From NCBI GenBank assembly GCA_029936515.1, contig JAPYSK010000004.1, forward strand, positions 1 to 49,541: DNA of 49,541 nucleotides, given 5' to 3'. The stretch's first letter is position 1; the number at the start of each line of letters is the position of its first letter. The translations under genes and the position numbers were made by a program. The stretch comes from Candidatus Thioglobus sp. Lineage in GTDB: Bacteria > Pseudomonadota > Gammaproteobacteria > PS1 > Pseudothioglobaceae. Shown here in pieces: positions 8,715-16,876 of the stretch. The notes under the pieces were generated by a model. The model searched no databases, was not told the origin of the DNA, and saw only the letters and a list, made by a program, of their open reading frames with translations.

Positions 8715-9452
8715 ATGACAATGCGAACATTAAACCTAGAGCAGCAGCAAGAAAAAGTGAAAATTGACTTGGCAGCAATGTTTAGATTAACTGCAATGCA
8801 TGGATGGGATGATACAATTTGGAATCATATTACTGCCAGAGTTCCTGGCTCGGACCATCATTTTTATATGCATCGTTTTGGACTATCTTATGAAGAGGTT
8901 TGTGCGTCCAACTTAATTAAGGTTGATGAAGAGGGCAATGTTCTTGAAGGTCCAAAAGACGTTAATACTGCTGGATTCATTATTCATAGTGCAATCCACT
9001 TGAATCATCCAAACAATAAATTTGTATTCCACGCACATCCACCGAGTGCCATTGCAGCAACTGCATTTAAGGAAATACCTTTTCTTGTTCAAGATTCTTC
9101 AATGCTATATGGGAAGGTTGGTTATCATGATTGGGAGGGATTATCCGTTGACCCTGATGAAAGATTAAGGATAGCTCATAATTTAGGCAATAATTCATGC
9201 TTGGTGATGAGAAATCATGGATTTTTGACTGTTGGAGAGACGGCAGGGCAATGCTTTATGAATATGTATTATTTAATACGAATGTGCGAAGTTGCTCTCT
9301 CAGCAACCGCTTCAAGTATTGAGCTTGACTCAGGACTAAAGCAACTATGGCCAATAGCATCAAAGCAATATGAGGCTTTTAAGCCAGGACTATATGAATG
9401 GCCTGCCTTATTGCGTCGATGCGATAGATTGGACCCCTCCTATAAGAAGTAA
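8715..9452 (+). CDS. Class II aldolase/adducin family protein
   Basis: This protein of about 245 residues belongs to the zinc-dependent class II aldolase (fuculose-phosphate aldolase/AraD/adducin) fold. The metal-binding histidines are seen in FHAHPPS and in RNHGFLTVG. The glutamate used by FucA-type aldolases for proton transfer is not evident at the equivalent place, which reads NTAGFIIHSAIH, as in many uncharacterised members. I prefer the ATG at 8715 because GGAAGA lies 4 bases upstream; a TTG at 8703 is in frame but overlaps this likely ribosome-binding site. It opens the plus-strand cluster, with the oxygenase gene 7 bases downstream. It may cleave or decarboxylate a hydroxylated intermediate. 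Confidence 0.88.
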   Translation: MTMRTLNLEQQQEKVKIDLAAMFRLTAMHGWDDTIWNHITARVPGSDHHFYMHRFGLSYEEVCASNLIKVDEEGNVLEGPKDVNTAGFIIHSAIHLNHPNNKFVFHAHPPSAIAATAFKEIPFLVQDSSMLYGKVGYHDWEGLSVDPDERLRIAHNLGNNSCLVMRNHGFLTVGETAGQCFMNMYYLIRMCEVALSATASSIELDSGLKQLWPIASKQYEAFKPGLYEWPALLRRCDRLDPSYKK

Positions 9453-9459
9453 ATAGATT

Positions 9460-10344
9460 ATGAAAAAAATTATTTCTCCATCGACTTTTAGTTCTTTTGA
9501 AATTCGATTAGACGAGTTTATCGATTTAGAAGAATTCCCTATTCATGATTTGACGAATCCAAGAAGAGAGTTGCTAGTTAATGATTGCCGTAAAGATCTA
9601 GAAAAATGGGGATGTGCCCACATTCCTAATTTCATTACCAATTCAGCAATAATTAAAATGAAAGAAGAGGCCTTTAGGCTTATTAATAGTTCTCGCAGAG
9701 CCCATAAGTTTGTGAATCCTTACCTTACGGAGGATGACTCTTCATTGCCCGAAGACCATCCCAAGCGTTTTTTTGAAGAAAGGACTTCATCTTTTATAAA
9801 TTCTGACCTTTTGGATAGAGATTCAGTACTTAGAAAGATATATGACTCTGATGTCATGGTTCATTTTGTATCAGAGTGTCTAAATGTTGGGCCAATTTAT
9901 CGCTGGGCTGAGCCACTAGGTAGAAATCCATATAGTGTAATGCATAATGGTGACTACTTCCCATGGCATTTTGATGGTAACGACTTTACAGTAAGCATAT
10001 TAGTCAATGAGTCAAATGATGGTGGTGTTTTTGAATATGCTCCGGATATTCGCACCCCAAAAAATGAAAATTTTGAAGATGTTAAGAAGGTTTTACAGGG
10101 GGGTAGAGACAAGGTTAGGATTTTGAGTTTAAAAACTGGAGATTTACAAATATTTAAAGGGCGTTATTCTCTTCATAGGGTAACAGTTGCCAGGGGCGAT
10201 GAGCCAAGGATTATTGCTGTTCCAACCTATGTGACAAACCCATACCTGGTGAATAGGCCACACCATGCCGAAGCTTTTTATGGCCGTTCAATGCCAATTC
10301 ACCATGAGCGTAACTTGGAGCGTCTCGATAATCTAACTGACTGA
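9460..10344 (+). CDS. Fe(II)/2-oxoglutarate-dependent oxygenase, ArpA/BesD-like
   Basis: The 294-residue protein has the 2-His-1-carboxylate facial triad of 2OG oxygenases: H170 and D172 in PWHFDGND and a distal H239 in SLHRVTVARG. R250 (GDEPRI) is the likely 2-oxoglutarate anchor. The surrounding GGVFEYAPDIR and GDLQIFKGRYSLHRV resemble the ArpA/BesD group, some members of which hydroxylate or halogenate free amino acids. Because the aspartate of HxD is present, hydroxylation is expected rather than halogenation. Placement between an aldolase and a beta-hydroxyacid dehydrogenase, with 7- and 9-base spacers, suggests it hydroxylates an amino acid or related small molecule for breakdown. The substrate is unknown. 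Confidence 0.82.
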   Translation: MKKIISPSTFSSFEIRLDEFIDLEEFPIHDLTNPRRELLVNDCRKDLEKWGCAHIPNFITNSAIIKMKEEAFRLINSSRRAHKFVNPYLTEDDSSLPEDHPKRFFEERTSSFINSDLLDRDSVLRKIYDSDVMVHFVSECLNVGPIYRWAEPLGRNPYSVMHNGDYFPWHFDGNDFTVSILVNESNDGGVFEYAPDIRTPKNENFEDVKKVLQGGRDKVRILSLKTGDLQIFKGRYSLHRVTVARGDEPRIIAVPTYVTNPYLVNRPHHAEAFYGRSMPIHHERNLERLDNLTD

Positions 10345-10353
10345 GGATAAAAG

Positions 10354-11247
10354 ATGAATATAGGTTTTATTGGTTTAGGATATATGGGTTCAGGAATGGC
10401 AATGAATTTATTGCAATATTGTCAAAATTCTAAACATGAGTTATTAGTTCTGGATATAAATGAAACAGCCCTAAATAATATTCTCAGCAAGGGTGCGATT
10501 CATGGAGAAAGTGTTTCTAATTTGTGCGCGCAATGCGATGTATTATTCACTTCTCTTCCAAGTTCAAAGGAAATAAACCTTCTAGCATTTGGTGATGAAG
10601 GCATTTTAAAGAACCTAAAAATGGGCGCCACTTGGTTTGAAACGAGTACCAATGAATTGGAAGAGTGGGAGAAGGTTAAAGAAAGAGCACCAAAGCATTT
10701 GATGCTTGTTGATGCCCCAGTCAGTGGGGGCGCAGAAGGCGCTAGCGCTGGCACATTGTCTATTTTCTTGGGAATTGATGAAGAGGTACTCGTTAAGTTC
10801 AAACCTCTATTAGAGGTTATTGCTTCAAGGGTTATGCTTATGGGATCTTCAGGAGCCGGCTATGTAACTAAATTGGCACAACTTCACTTAAACTATATAG
10901 CAGCACAAGGGATTGGTGAAGCATTAATGCTCGGAGCAAAGGCAAATCTCGATTTAAATACATTTCATTCAGTATTAATGAATAGTTGCTCTAAGAGCTA
11001 TGTAGTAGAAAACTACATCCCCAAAGTACTCGATGGAAGTTATGACAAGTCTTTTACACTGGGCCTTGCTGAAAAAGATGTAAGGTTAATTGTTAGACTA
11101 GGTAGTCATTTAAAAGTTACTATGCCTTTAATGGAGAAAGTTTATAAGACTTATCAGGAAGCCACTAAACGTTATGGCAGTAAAGTACCACATTTAAGTG
11201 TGGTTAGATTAATTGAAGATAAGCACAACCAATATCTTAGAAAATAA
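10354..11247 (+). CDS. NAD(P)-dependent beta-hydroxyacid dehydrogenase
   Basis: This 297-residue protein is of the 3-hydroxyisobutyrate/tartronate semialdehyde reductase family. It has the N-terminal Rossmann motif GFIGLGYMGSGMA, the substrate-binding DAPVSGGAEGA, and the catalytic lysine region KLAQLHLNY. A good Shine-Dalgarno (GAGGAT) precedes the ATG. Members interconvert a beta-hydroxyacid and its semialdehyde; tartronate semialdehyde/glycerate and hydroxyisobutyrate are the common substrates. Nine bases separate it from the oxygenase gene, so it probably works in the same pathway. Confidence 0.9.
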   Translation: MNIGFIGLGYMGSGMAMNLLQYCQNSKHELLVLDINETALNNILSKGAIHGESVSNLCAQCDVLFTSLPSSKEINLLAFGDEGILKNLKMGATWFETSTNELEEWEKVKERAPKHLMLVDAPVSGGAEGASAGTLSIFLGIDEEVLVKFKPLLEVIASRVMLMGSSGAGYVTKLAQLHLNYIAAQGIGEALMLGAKANLDLNTFHSVLMNSCSKSYVVENYIPKVLDGSYDKSFTLGLAEKDVRLIVRLGSHLKVTMPLMEKVYKTYQEATKRYGSKVPHLSVVRLIEDKHNQYLRK

Positions 11248-11321
11248 AAGTAATTTCAAAAGTGATTTAATCCTCATTATTACATGGTAAAAATAATATA
11301 AGATTTAATGATGGTGACAAA

Positions 11322-12590
11322 ATGAAACAGTCTGCTAATGACAGAATGAATGCAATTTCAGAGCAGGGACTATGTGCAGGTTGTGGTATTTGCCAATCTA
11401 TTGCAGGGGCCGATAAGATTAAATTTGTAAAATCGCTTAATGGTTATGAACGGCCAGTAATAATTGGTGAGCTGGATGATTTTACTGTAGATAGAATTTT
11501 CGATATATGCCCAGGCACCCGAATCGAAGGATTACCGGAAAATAAGTTAAGTCCTTCAACAAAGATTGACAAGGTTTGGGGTCCATGGCATCGGATTGCA
11601 AGGGCTTGGGCTGGAGACGAGAAGACGAGATTTGAGGGGTCAACGGGTGGTGTATTAACAGCGCTTGCTCAATTTATGTTGAACGATAAACGGGTGGACT
11701 TTATTTTGCATGTCAAAGCTTCAGTCAAAGACCCAACTTTCGGCGAAAGTTATCTGAGTTTTACCGAAGCTGACGTGTTGGAGACTGGTGGGTCACGTTA
11801 TGGCCCCTCTGCACCGCTGATTAACATAGATGAGATATTGGCACGTGGTCAGACTTTTGCTTTTATTGGCAAGCCTTGTGATATTGCCGCTCTGCGTAAC
11901 TTAGCTCAATATGATGTGAGAGTGAATGAATTAGTGAAATACTGGTTGACTCCTGTATGTGGTGGTTTCATGGCACCATATTCAATGGATTCCTTTCTTT
12001 CTCGTGCTGGAGTTGCGCGTAAGAGTCTTACGGCACTCCGCTATCGTGGGCAAGGTTGCCCCGGACCCACGCGAGTTGAAACGGCTGAAGAGGTAAAGGA
12101 GTTTCACTATCTTGATTTTTGGGGAGACGATGAAAGTGGATGGCATTTGCCTTTTCGATGTAAGATTTGTCCAGACGGAATTGGTGAAGCTGCTGATATT
12201 TCAGCCTCTGATACATGGATTGGTGGATCTCCAACGCGCGAAGAAAGTAAAGATGACCTTGGAACCAATGCAGTAATTGTTCGAACTGCTGCAGGATTAG
12301 AATTGTTTGAAGCGGCTGCAAAAGCAGGTGCAATTACCATCGAATACGATATCACTCCGGATGATATGAGTATCTACCAGCCTCACCAGGTGCGTAAGAA
12401 ATACGCAGCGCATGATCGCCACCAAGGATTGGGTGATCAGGGCCGAATTGTCCCAAAAACGGATCGCCTGAGACTTATAGAGCTTGCAGATGAATTGCCA
12501 GAATCTACCCGAAAATTGCAACGAGCTGGTACACGAGCAAGAGTGCGTTCTGGCAAAGCAACCGAACCAAAACCTGAAGAATTTGAGTGA
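11322..12590 (+). CDS. FrhB/FdhB-like flavin and iron-sulfur oxidoreductase (F420 hydrogenase beta family)
   Basis: The 422-residue protein has an N-terminal cysteine cluster (C18, C21, C24 in LCAGCGICQ, then CPG), a central FrhB-type region (STGGVLTALAQF, GKPCDIAALRN) and the typical FRCKICPDGIGEAADIS motif. The family includes F420-reducing subunits, but also flavin/Fe-S reductases that do not use F420, such as the plant hydroxymethyl-chlorophyll reductase and BciB. No F420 synthesis gene is in view, so ferredoxin-linked reduction is more likely. The last 40 residues are charged and basic-acidic repeats without clear homology. Sampled lines reach 50-60% G+C (one near 37%), above neighbouring genes. 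Its electron partner and substrate are unknown. Confidence 0.85.
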   Translation: MKQSANDRMNAISEQGLCAGCGICQSIAGADKIKFVKSLNGYERPVIIGELDDFTVDRIFDICPGTRIEGLPENKLSPSTKIDKVWGPWHRIARAWAGDEKTRFEGSTGGVLTALAQFMLNDKRVDFILHVKASVKDPTFGESYLSFTEADVLETGGSRYGPSAPLINIDEILARGQTFAFIGKPCDIAALRNLAQYDVRVNELVKYWLTPVCGGFMAPYSMDSFLSRAGVARKSLTALRYRGQGCPGPTRVETAEEVKEFHYLDFWGDDESGWHLPFRCKICPDGIGEAADISASDTWIGGSPTREESKDDLGTNAVIVRTAAGLELFEAAAKAGAITIEYDITPDDMSIYQPHQVRKKYAAHDRHQGLGDQGRIVPKTDRLRLIELADELPESTRKLQRAGTRARVRSGKATEPKPEEFE

Positions 12591-12630
12591 AATTGTTCGT
12601 TCTTTTTATAAAATAATCACGGATTTTGAT

Positions 12631-13827
12631 GTGAGCAACTTAATTCCAATACCTAAAATATCCTCTAAGGCTTTGCAAGAAATGTTTGATTATAGATTGG
12701 CACGTTTGCGTCAATCCATGGGTGAACAAAATGTAAGTTTGTCTATTTTGACAAATCCTGTAAGTTTGAGGTACGCAATTGATTTTGATGAGTATCAAGT
12801 CTTTCAATCTAATACTCCAACATGTTATTTATTTGTTCCTTTGGAGGGCCCTTTGGTTATGCATGGTGCGACTCAAAAAGATTTTCCAAATGTTTCAGAA
12901 TACCGACGACCTAATTTTATTTCACCATTTGATGGTGGTGTTGAACTTGTTAACAAGTCTATGCTTTTTAGCAAAGAGGTGGATAGTTTTATGAGTCAGC
13001 ATTGTTACAATAAAAAAATTGCTGTTGAAAGATTTTCACCACTTGTTGTTATGTCATTAAAAAATCTTGGATGTCAAATAAGTGATGCAGAATGTTTATT
13101 ACAAAAAGCCAGGATGATTAAGCATCAAACTGAAATTGAGTGCATTAAGCATTCTATATCAGTTGCAGAGTATGGTATGAAATTAATGCATGAAAATACT
13201 ATTTCGGGGATAACAGAGAGAGAGTTATGGTCAATTCTTCACCAGGTTAATATTTCTAATAATGGATCTTGGATGGAGGGTCATATGCTTTCTTCAGGAA
13301 CAAGAACCAATCCTTGGTTGCAAGAGGCAAGTGAACGAATTATTGAAAAAGGCGATATGGTTGCTTGTGATACTGACATGATTGGCCCAAGAGGCTATAT
13401 GGCAGATATTTCACGATCTTGGATATGTGGAGGTGGGCGAGGTAACAGAGAACAGAGGGATGCTTATCAGCATGCATATGATGAGGTTTGCTTTAATATA
13501 GATGCAATTAAGATTGGAAAGTCTTTTTCAGAATTATCCAGTGAGGCATTTGAACGTAATAAAATTTATAAAAGAAACCACTACCCTTGCGTTTACCATG
13601 GTGCTGGTCTGACAGATGAATATCCTAAGATATATTACCAAGAAGATTGGGCTAGGGATGGGTATGACGGTGTAATTGAACAAAATATGGTTTTATGCGT
13701 CGAAAGTTACTCCGGTGCTGAAGGGGGCAAGGTTGGTGTCAAACTTGAGGAAATGGTATATATAACTGAAACAGGAATAGAGTTATTAAGTTATTATCCG
13801 TTTGAAGATAATTTATTAGTAAATTAA
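12631..13827 (+). CDS. dddP: DddP-like M24-family enzyme, candidate DMSP lyase
   Basis: This is an M24/creatinase-fold protein with a complete metal site: D247 and D249 (CDTDMIG), D259 (ADISRSW), H323 (YHGAGL), E358 (CVES) and E373 (KLEE). The intervals 12, 64, 35 and 15 equal those I recall for DddP (D295, D307, H371, E406, E421). The residues matching the DddP catalytic D377 and Y366 are also present (D329, Y318). The aromatic at the recalled W95 position seems to be phenylalanine. DddP splits DMSP into DMS and acrylate. The start is uncertain: GTG at 12631 has GGA 7 bases upstream. TTG 12583 and ATG 12682 are alternatives; an ATG at 12484 would overlap the FrhB-like gene by 107 bases, although it would give nearly the DddP length. 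Other M24 activities remain possible. Confidence 0.7.
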   Translation: MSNLIPIPKISSKALQEMFDYRLARLRQSMGEQNVSLSILTNPVSLRYAIDFDEYQVFQSNTPTCYLFVPLEGPLVMHGATQKDFPNVSEYRRPNFISPFDGGVELVNKSMLFSKEVDSFMSQHCYNKKIAVERFSPLVVMSLKNLGCQISDAECLLQKARMIKHQTEIECIKHSISVAEYGMKLMHENTISGITERELWSILHQVNISNNGSWMEGHMLSSGTRTNPWLQEASERIIEKGDMVACDTDMIGPRGYMADISRSWICGGGRGNREQRDAYQHAYDEVCFNIDAIKIGKSFSELSSEAFERNKIYKRNHYPCVYHGAGLTDEYPKIYYQEDWARDGYDGVIEQNMVLCVESYSGAEGGKVGVKLEEMVYITETGIELLSYYPFEDNLLVN

Positions 13828-13873
13828 ATTTAAAATATTGATATAAATCTGTAACTTAAATATGGAGTAAATT

Positions 13874-14812
13874 ATGGCATTATTATTAGCATCTACTGAC
13901 TTTTGGGAGGATATGGAGGTATGGTCGGCAAGCCTTAAGTCAGCCTTACCAGAGCTAGATATTAGAGTATATCCCGATGATGGCAATGTTAACGAAGTTG
14001 AGTTTGCAGTCGTTTGGAAACATCCTCACGGAATTTTAAAAAAATATCCAAATTTAAAAGCGATTCTGTCTCTAGGTGCGGGAGTTGACCATATTATAAG
14101 CGATCCTGATTTGCCTGAAGGATTGCCTATAATTCGTCTGGTCGATAAAAAATTAACTCATGAAATGTGTCTTCATTCGCTGCATTGGGTTTTGCATTTT
14201 CATAGTGATCAGTACCTTTATAGAGTTCAACAATCTAACCGCGAGTGGATCCAGCAAAGCTCTGTTCAGACAGAGGATCGAACAATTGGTATTATGGGTT
14301 TAGGCAATATTGGCAGAAGTATTGGTGAATTATTAGTCACTCAAGGCTTTAATGTAATAGGCTGGGGTGCCAAGAATAAATCTTCATTAAAGGATATCAA
14401 ATATTATTATGGTGAAGAGCAGTTTGGTGATTTTCTAAGTAAGACAGACATATTAATCAATGTCCTTCCATTAACTTCAAATACTACTAATATCCTTACA
14501 AAAAATAAGCTTGAGTTTCTCCCTAAAGGTTCATTTATTATTAATATTGGTAGAGGTGGGATAATTAATGAGGATGATTTATTATCATTCTTAGATGATG
14601 GACATATTACTGCAGCTGCTTTGGATGTTTTTGCAGAAGAGCCGTTGCCAGAAAATAATTCACTTTGGAGCCACCCTTCTGTTTACATTACGCCTCATAT
14701 TGCGGGACAAAGTAATCCAAATTCTGCATCAAAAACTATTGCTGAAAATATTCATCGTATTCAGAAAGGAGAATTGCCATATCCTATATATAACAAGACC
14801 AATGGCTATTAA
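13874..14812 (+). CDS. D-2-hydroxyacid dehydrogenase, GhrA-like (glyoxylate/hydroxypyruvate reductase)
   Basis: The 312-residue protein has the NAD(P)-binding motif GIMGLGNIGRSIG. The catalytic residues of the D-isomer 2-hydroxyacid dehydrogenases are the arginine in NIGRGGIIN, the glutamate in FAEEPLP and the histidine in TPHIAGQS. The N-terminal half (LKAILSLGAGVDHI, LTHEMCLHSLHWVL) fits the GhrA branch, which reduces glyoxylate and hydroxypyruvate. A GGAG ribosome-binding site precedes the ATG. Glyoxylate reduction would fit glycine-linked metabolism nearby, but another 2-keto acid is possible. It is AT-rich, unlike the two genes that follow. Confidence 0.88.
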   Translation: MALLLASTDFWEDMEVWSASLKSALPELDIRVYPDDGNVNEVEFAVVWKHPHGILKKYPNLKAILSLGAGVDHIISDPDLPEGLPIIRLVDKKLTHEMCLHSLHWVLHFHSDQYLYRVQQSNREWIQQSSVQTEDRTIGIMGLGNIGRSIGELLVTQGFNVIGWGAKNKSSLKDIKYYYGEEQFGDFLSKTDILINVLPLTSNTTNILTKNKLEFLPKGSFIINIGRGGIINEDDLLSFLDDGHITAAALDVFAEEPLPENNSLWSHPSVYITPHIAGQSNPNSASKTIAENIHRIQKGELPYPIYNKTNGY

Positions 14813-14851
14813 TCTCTGTCCCTTGCGATTTCTTACTCTGGAGTTTTATAA

Positions 14852-15616
14852 ATGAACGACACCAAAAACTTTGAACTCTTGAGTAAAAGCATCGAACTTG
14901 ACCAGGGACCGGGACAATACAGAATTGGTCTGGTCGCTCTTTCTAATGATTATGTTACCGAACGCGACTTTATGAATATGCGCCCCAGTGATGATGTCGT
15001 TGTTTATACAAGTAGGATACGTAATACACCGGAATGCACAGCCGAATCTCTTCGTCAGATGGAACCTCTCATTACTGAAGCGACCTCTCTTATTGTGCCT
15101 GAGGGGCGTTTGGACGTAGTGGCATATAGTTGTACTTCGGGAACGGCCGTGATGGGTTTTGATAAAATACGCTCACTCATACAAGCCGCCCGCCCTGGTA
15201 TTGCGGTTGTGACGCCGATTACATCATCTTTGGTAGCTCTTGATCTTTTCGAAGCACAACGAATTGCAGTGTTGACCCCCTATGTAGATGATGTTAACGC
15301 CGGTATTGCGAGGTATTTGGAAGATCATGGTAAATCGATTTCTGCATTTAGCAGTTTTAAAATAGTGGAGAATGAAACCATGGCGTTGCTGACCCCACAA
15401 AGTATCTTTAATGCGGCTCTTGAGGCTGACAGGAATGACGCCGATGCTTTGTTTATTTCATGCACAGCTATCCGAGCCGTTGAGGTGATTGATCAAATAG
15501 AACAGAAACTTGGTAAGCCTGTTATTACTGCTGTTCAAGCGATGTTTTGGCAGTCATTACGCCTTGCAGGTTTTAATGGAAAAATTTCCGGTTACGGGCA
15601 GTTAATGTGTTTGTAG
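14852..15616 (+). CDS. eutA: EutA-like protein, arylmalonate decarboxylase/maleate isomerase family
   Basis: The 254-residue protein belongs to the Asp/Glu racemase superfamily. It has two cysteines at the expected catalytic positions, C94 (AYSCTSGTAVMG) and C204 (FISCTAIRAVEV), as in maleate isomerase and in the ectoine utilisation protein EutA. The EutA assignment is favoured because an EutD-like gene follows after 63 bases. The biochemical role of EutA in ectoine breakdown is not well settled. GGAG at 14840-14843 precedes the ATG by 8 bases. The gene is GC-richer than the gene upstream (a sampled line is about 52% against about 30%), suggesting it arrived with eutD as a unit. Confidence 0.75.
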   Translation: MNDTKNFELLSKSIELDQGPGQYRIGLVALSNDYVTERDFMNMRPSDDVVVYTSRIRNTPECTAESLRQMEPLITEATSLIVPEGRLDVVAYSCTSGTAVMGFDKIRSLIQAARPGIAVVTPITSSLVALDLFEAQRIAVLTPYVDDVNAGIARYLEDHGKSISAFSSFKIVENETMALLTPQSIFNAALEADRNDADALFISCTAIRAVEVIDQIEQKLGKPVITAVQAMFWQSLRLAGFNGKISGYGQLMCL

Positions 15617-15620
15617 ATCT

Positions 15621-15635
15621 AATACCTATGGTATT
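15621..15635. repeat. Short hairpin between the eutA-like and eutD-like genes
   Basis: AATACC and GGTATT form a 6-base stem with a 3-base loop, followed by a T-rich stretch. It begins 5 bases after the eutA-like stop. It could weakly attenuate or stabilise the message, but it has too little G+C to call a terminator with confidence. Confidence 0.3.
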
Positions 15636-15679
15636 TATTCTACATAGACCTACAACACGAAATAAATGGAGATAATGTC

Positions 15680-16861
15680 ATGAATTATAATAAACCGTTT
15701 CAAAAGTCCGAATACGATCAACGTGTCAGAAACGTAAAACTACGCATGGAGAAAGCCGGTTTTGAACTTCTTATCTGTCAAGACCCAGCCAATATGAATT
15801 GGCTTACAGGTTTCGATGGCTGGTCATTTTATACTCCTCAGGCTGTTCTCCTACATTTGAATGAATCAACGCCGATATGGTTCGGGCGTGCTCAGGATGC
15901 GAAGTCGGCCGCGATTACTACCGATATAAGTTCTGAAAATATCATTGGTTTTTCTGAACCATTGGTTCACCATCAAAGTAAACACCCATTTGATGAGCTA
16001 TGTGATCTTATAATCACCCGTGGTTGGGGCTCTGAGCGGATTGGTGTTGAACTAGATGCGCATTACTATACAGCTCGGGCACATCAACACCTTATTAATG
16101 GCCTGCCTAATGCACATATTTCGGATAATGTTGAACTTGTAAATTGGGCACGACTTGTGAAATCTGATGCGGAACTTGTATACATGCGTGAAGCTGGTCG
16201 AAATGTCACTAGTACTATGAATCAGGCGATTTCCAATCTCAAACCTGGCACTAAGCAATACGAAATCATTGCTGATGTATATCACTCACAAATTACCGGA
16301 TTAGATGGTAAGTTTGGTGACTATACCAGTTTATGCCCATTAATTCAGGTTGGAGAGGGGACTAGTACTCCTCACTTGACATGGACCGATGAACCAATTC
16401 CTGATAACGGGTTAATTGTAATGGAGCTAGGCGCTGCACGAAGACACTACCATACTCCTTTGACACGAACAGCCCACCTTGGCAAACCACCTGAAGAGAT
16501 CATTCGACTGGCTGAGGTTATCGTCGAGGGAGGTGATACTGCTCTTGCAGCAGCAAGGCCTGGGGTTACATGCGGTGAGGTTGAAGAAATCTGGCAGAAT
16601 GTTCTTAAACTTAATGGTTATCAAAAGGAGAGCCGTGTAGGTTATTCTATAGGTCTAAATTACCCCCCAGATTGGGGTGAAAGGACAGCAAGTTTACGAA
16701 GTGGTGACAATACCGTTTTAGAGGCGGGGATGTGTTTTCATTTCCAGTCTGGTATGTGGCTTAAAGAATTTGGTGCAGCAATCTCGGAGTCTTTTGTAGT
16801 AACAGAGAACGGTGGAGAGCGATTTTGCAGTGTCAATCGTGAGCTCATCATCATAGATTAA
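15680..16861 (+). CDS. eutD: EutD/DoeA-like ectoine hydrolase (M24 fold)
   Basis: The 393-residue protein is an M24/creatinase-fold hydrolase with features I associate with ectoine hydrolase EutD/DoeA: NWLTGFDGWSFYTPQ near residue 45 and GYSIGLNYPPDWGE near residue 320. The M24 metal ligands are largely lost. The Asp-x-Asp position reads ELGAARRHYHTP (about 248), and the usual GHGIG histidine is replaced in GYSIG. EutD opens the ectoine ring to N-acetyl-diaminobutyrate. The partner deacetylase EutE and the EutB/EutC enzymes are not in the window, so either they lie elsewhere or the substrate differs. It is GC-richer than the flanking AT-rich genes. Confidence 0.75.
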   Translation: MNYNKPFQKSEYDQRVRNVKLRMEKAGFELLICQDPANMNWLTGFDGWSFYTPQAVLLHLNESTPIWFGRAQDAKSAAITTDISSENIIGFSEPLVHHQSKHPFDELCDLIITRGWGSERIGVELDAHYYTARAHQHLINGLPNAHISDNVELVNWARLVKSDAELVYMREAGRNVTSTMNQAISNLKPGTKQYEIIADVYHSQITGLDGKFGDYTSLCPLIQVGEGTSTPHLTWTDEPIPDNGLIVMELGAARRHYHTPLTRTAHLGKPPEEIIRLAEVIVEGGDTALAAARPGVTCGEVEEIWQNVLKLNGYQKESRVGYSIGLNYPPDWGERTASLRSGDNTVLEAGMCFHFQSGMWLKEFGAAISESFVVTENGGERFCSVNRELIIID

Positions 16862-16876
16862 TTATGGAGATTATGA

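Noticed and set aside
12028-12521. Several minus-strand reading frames inside the FrhB-like gene
   Set aside because: They lie antisense to a well-supported gene, lack recognisable motifs and have the composition expected from its complement.
12484-12630. N-terminal extension of the DddP-like gene beginning at an ATG at 12484
   Set aside because: It would overlap the FrhB-like gene by 107 bases, and the added peptide is asparagine- and cysteine-rich without resemblance to a domain. The total length would be close to DddP, so it is not fully excluded.
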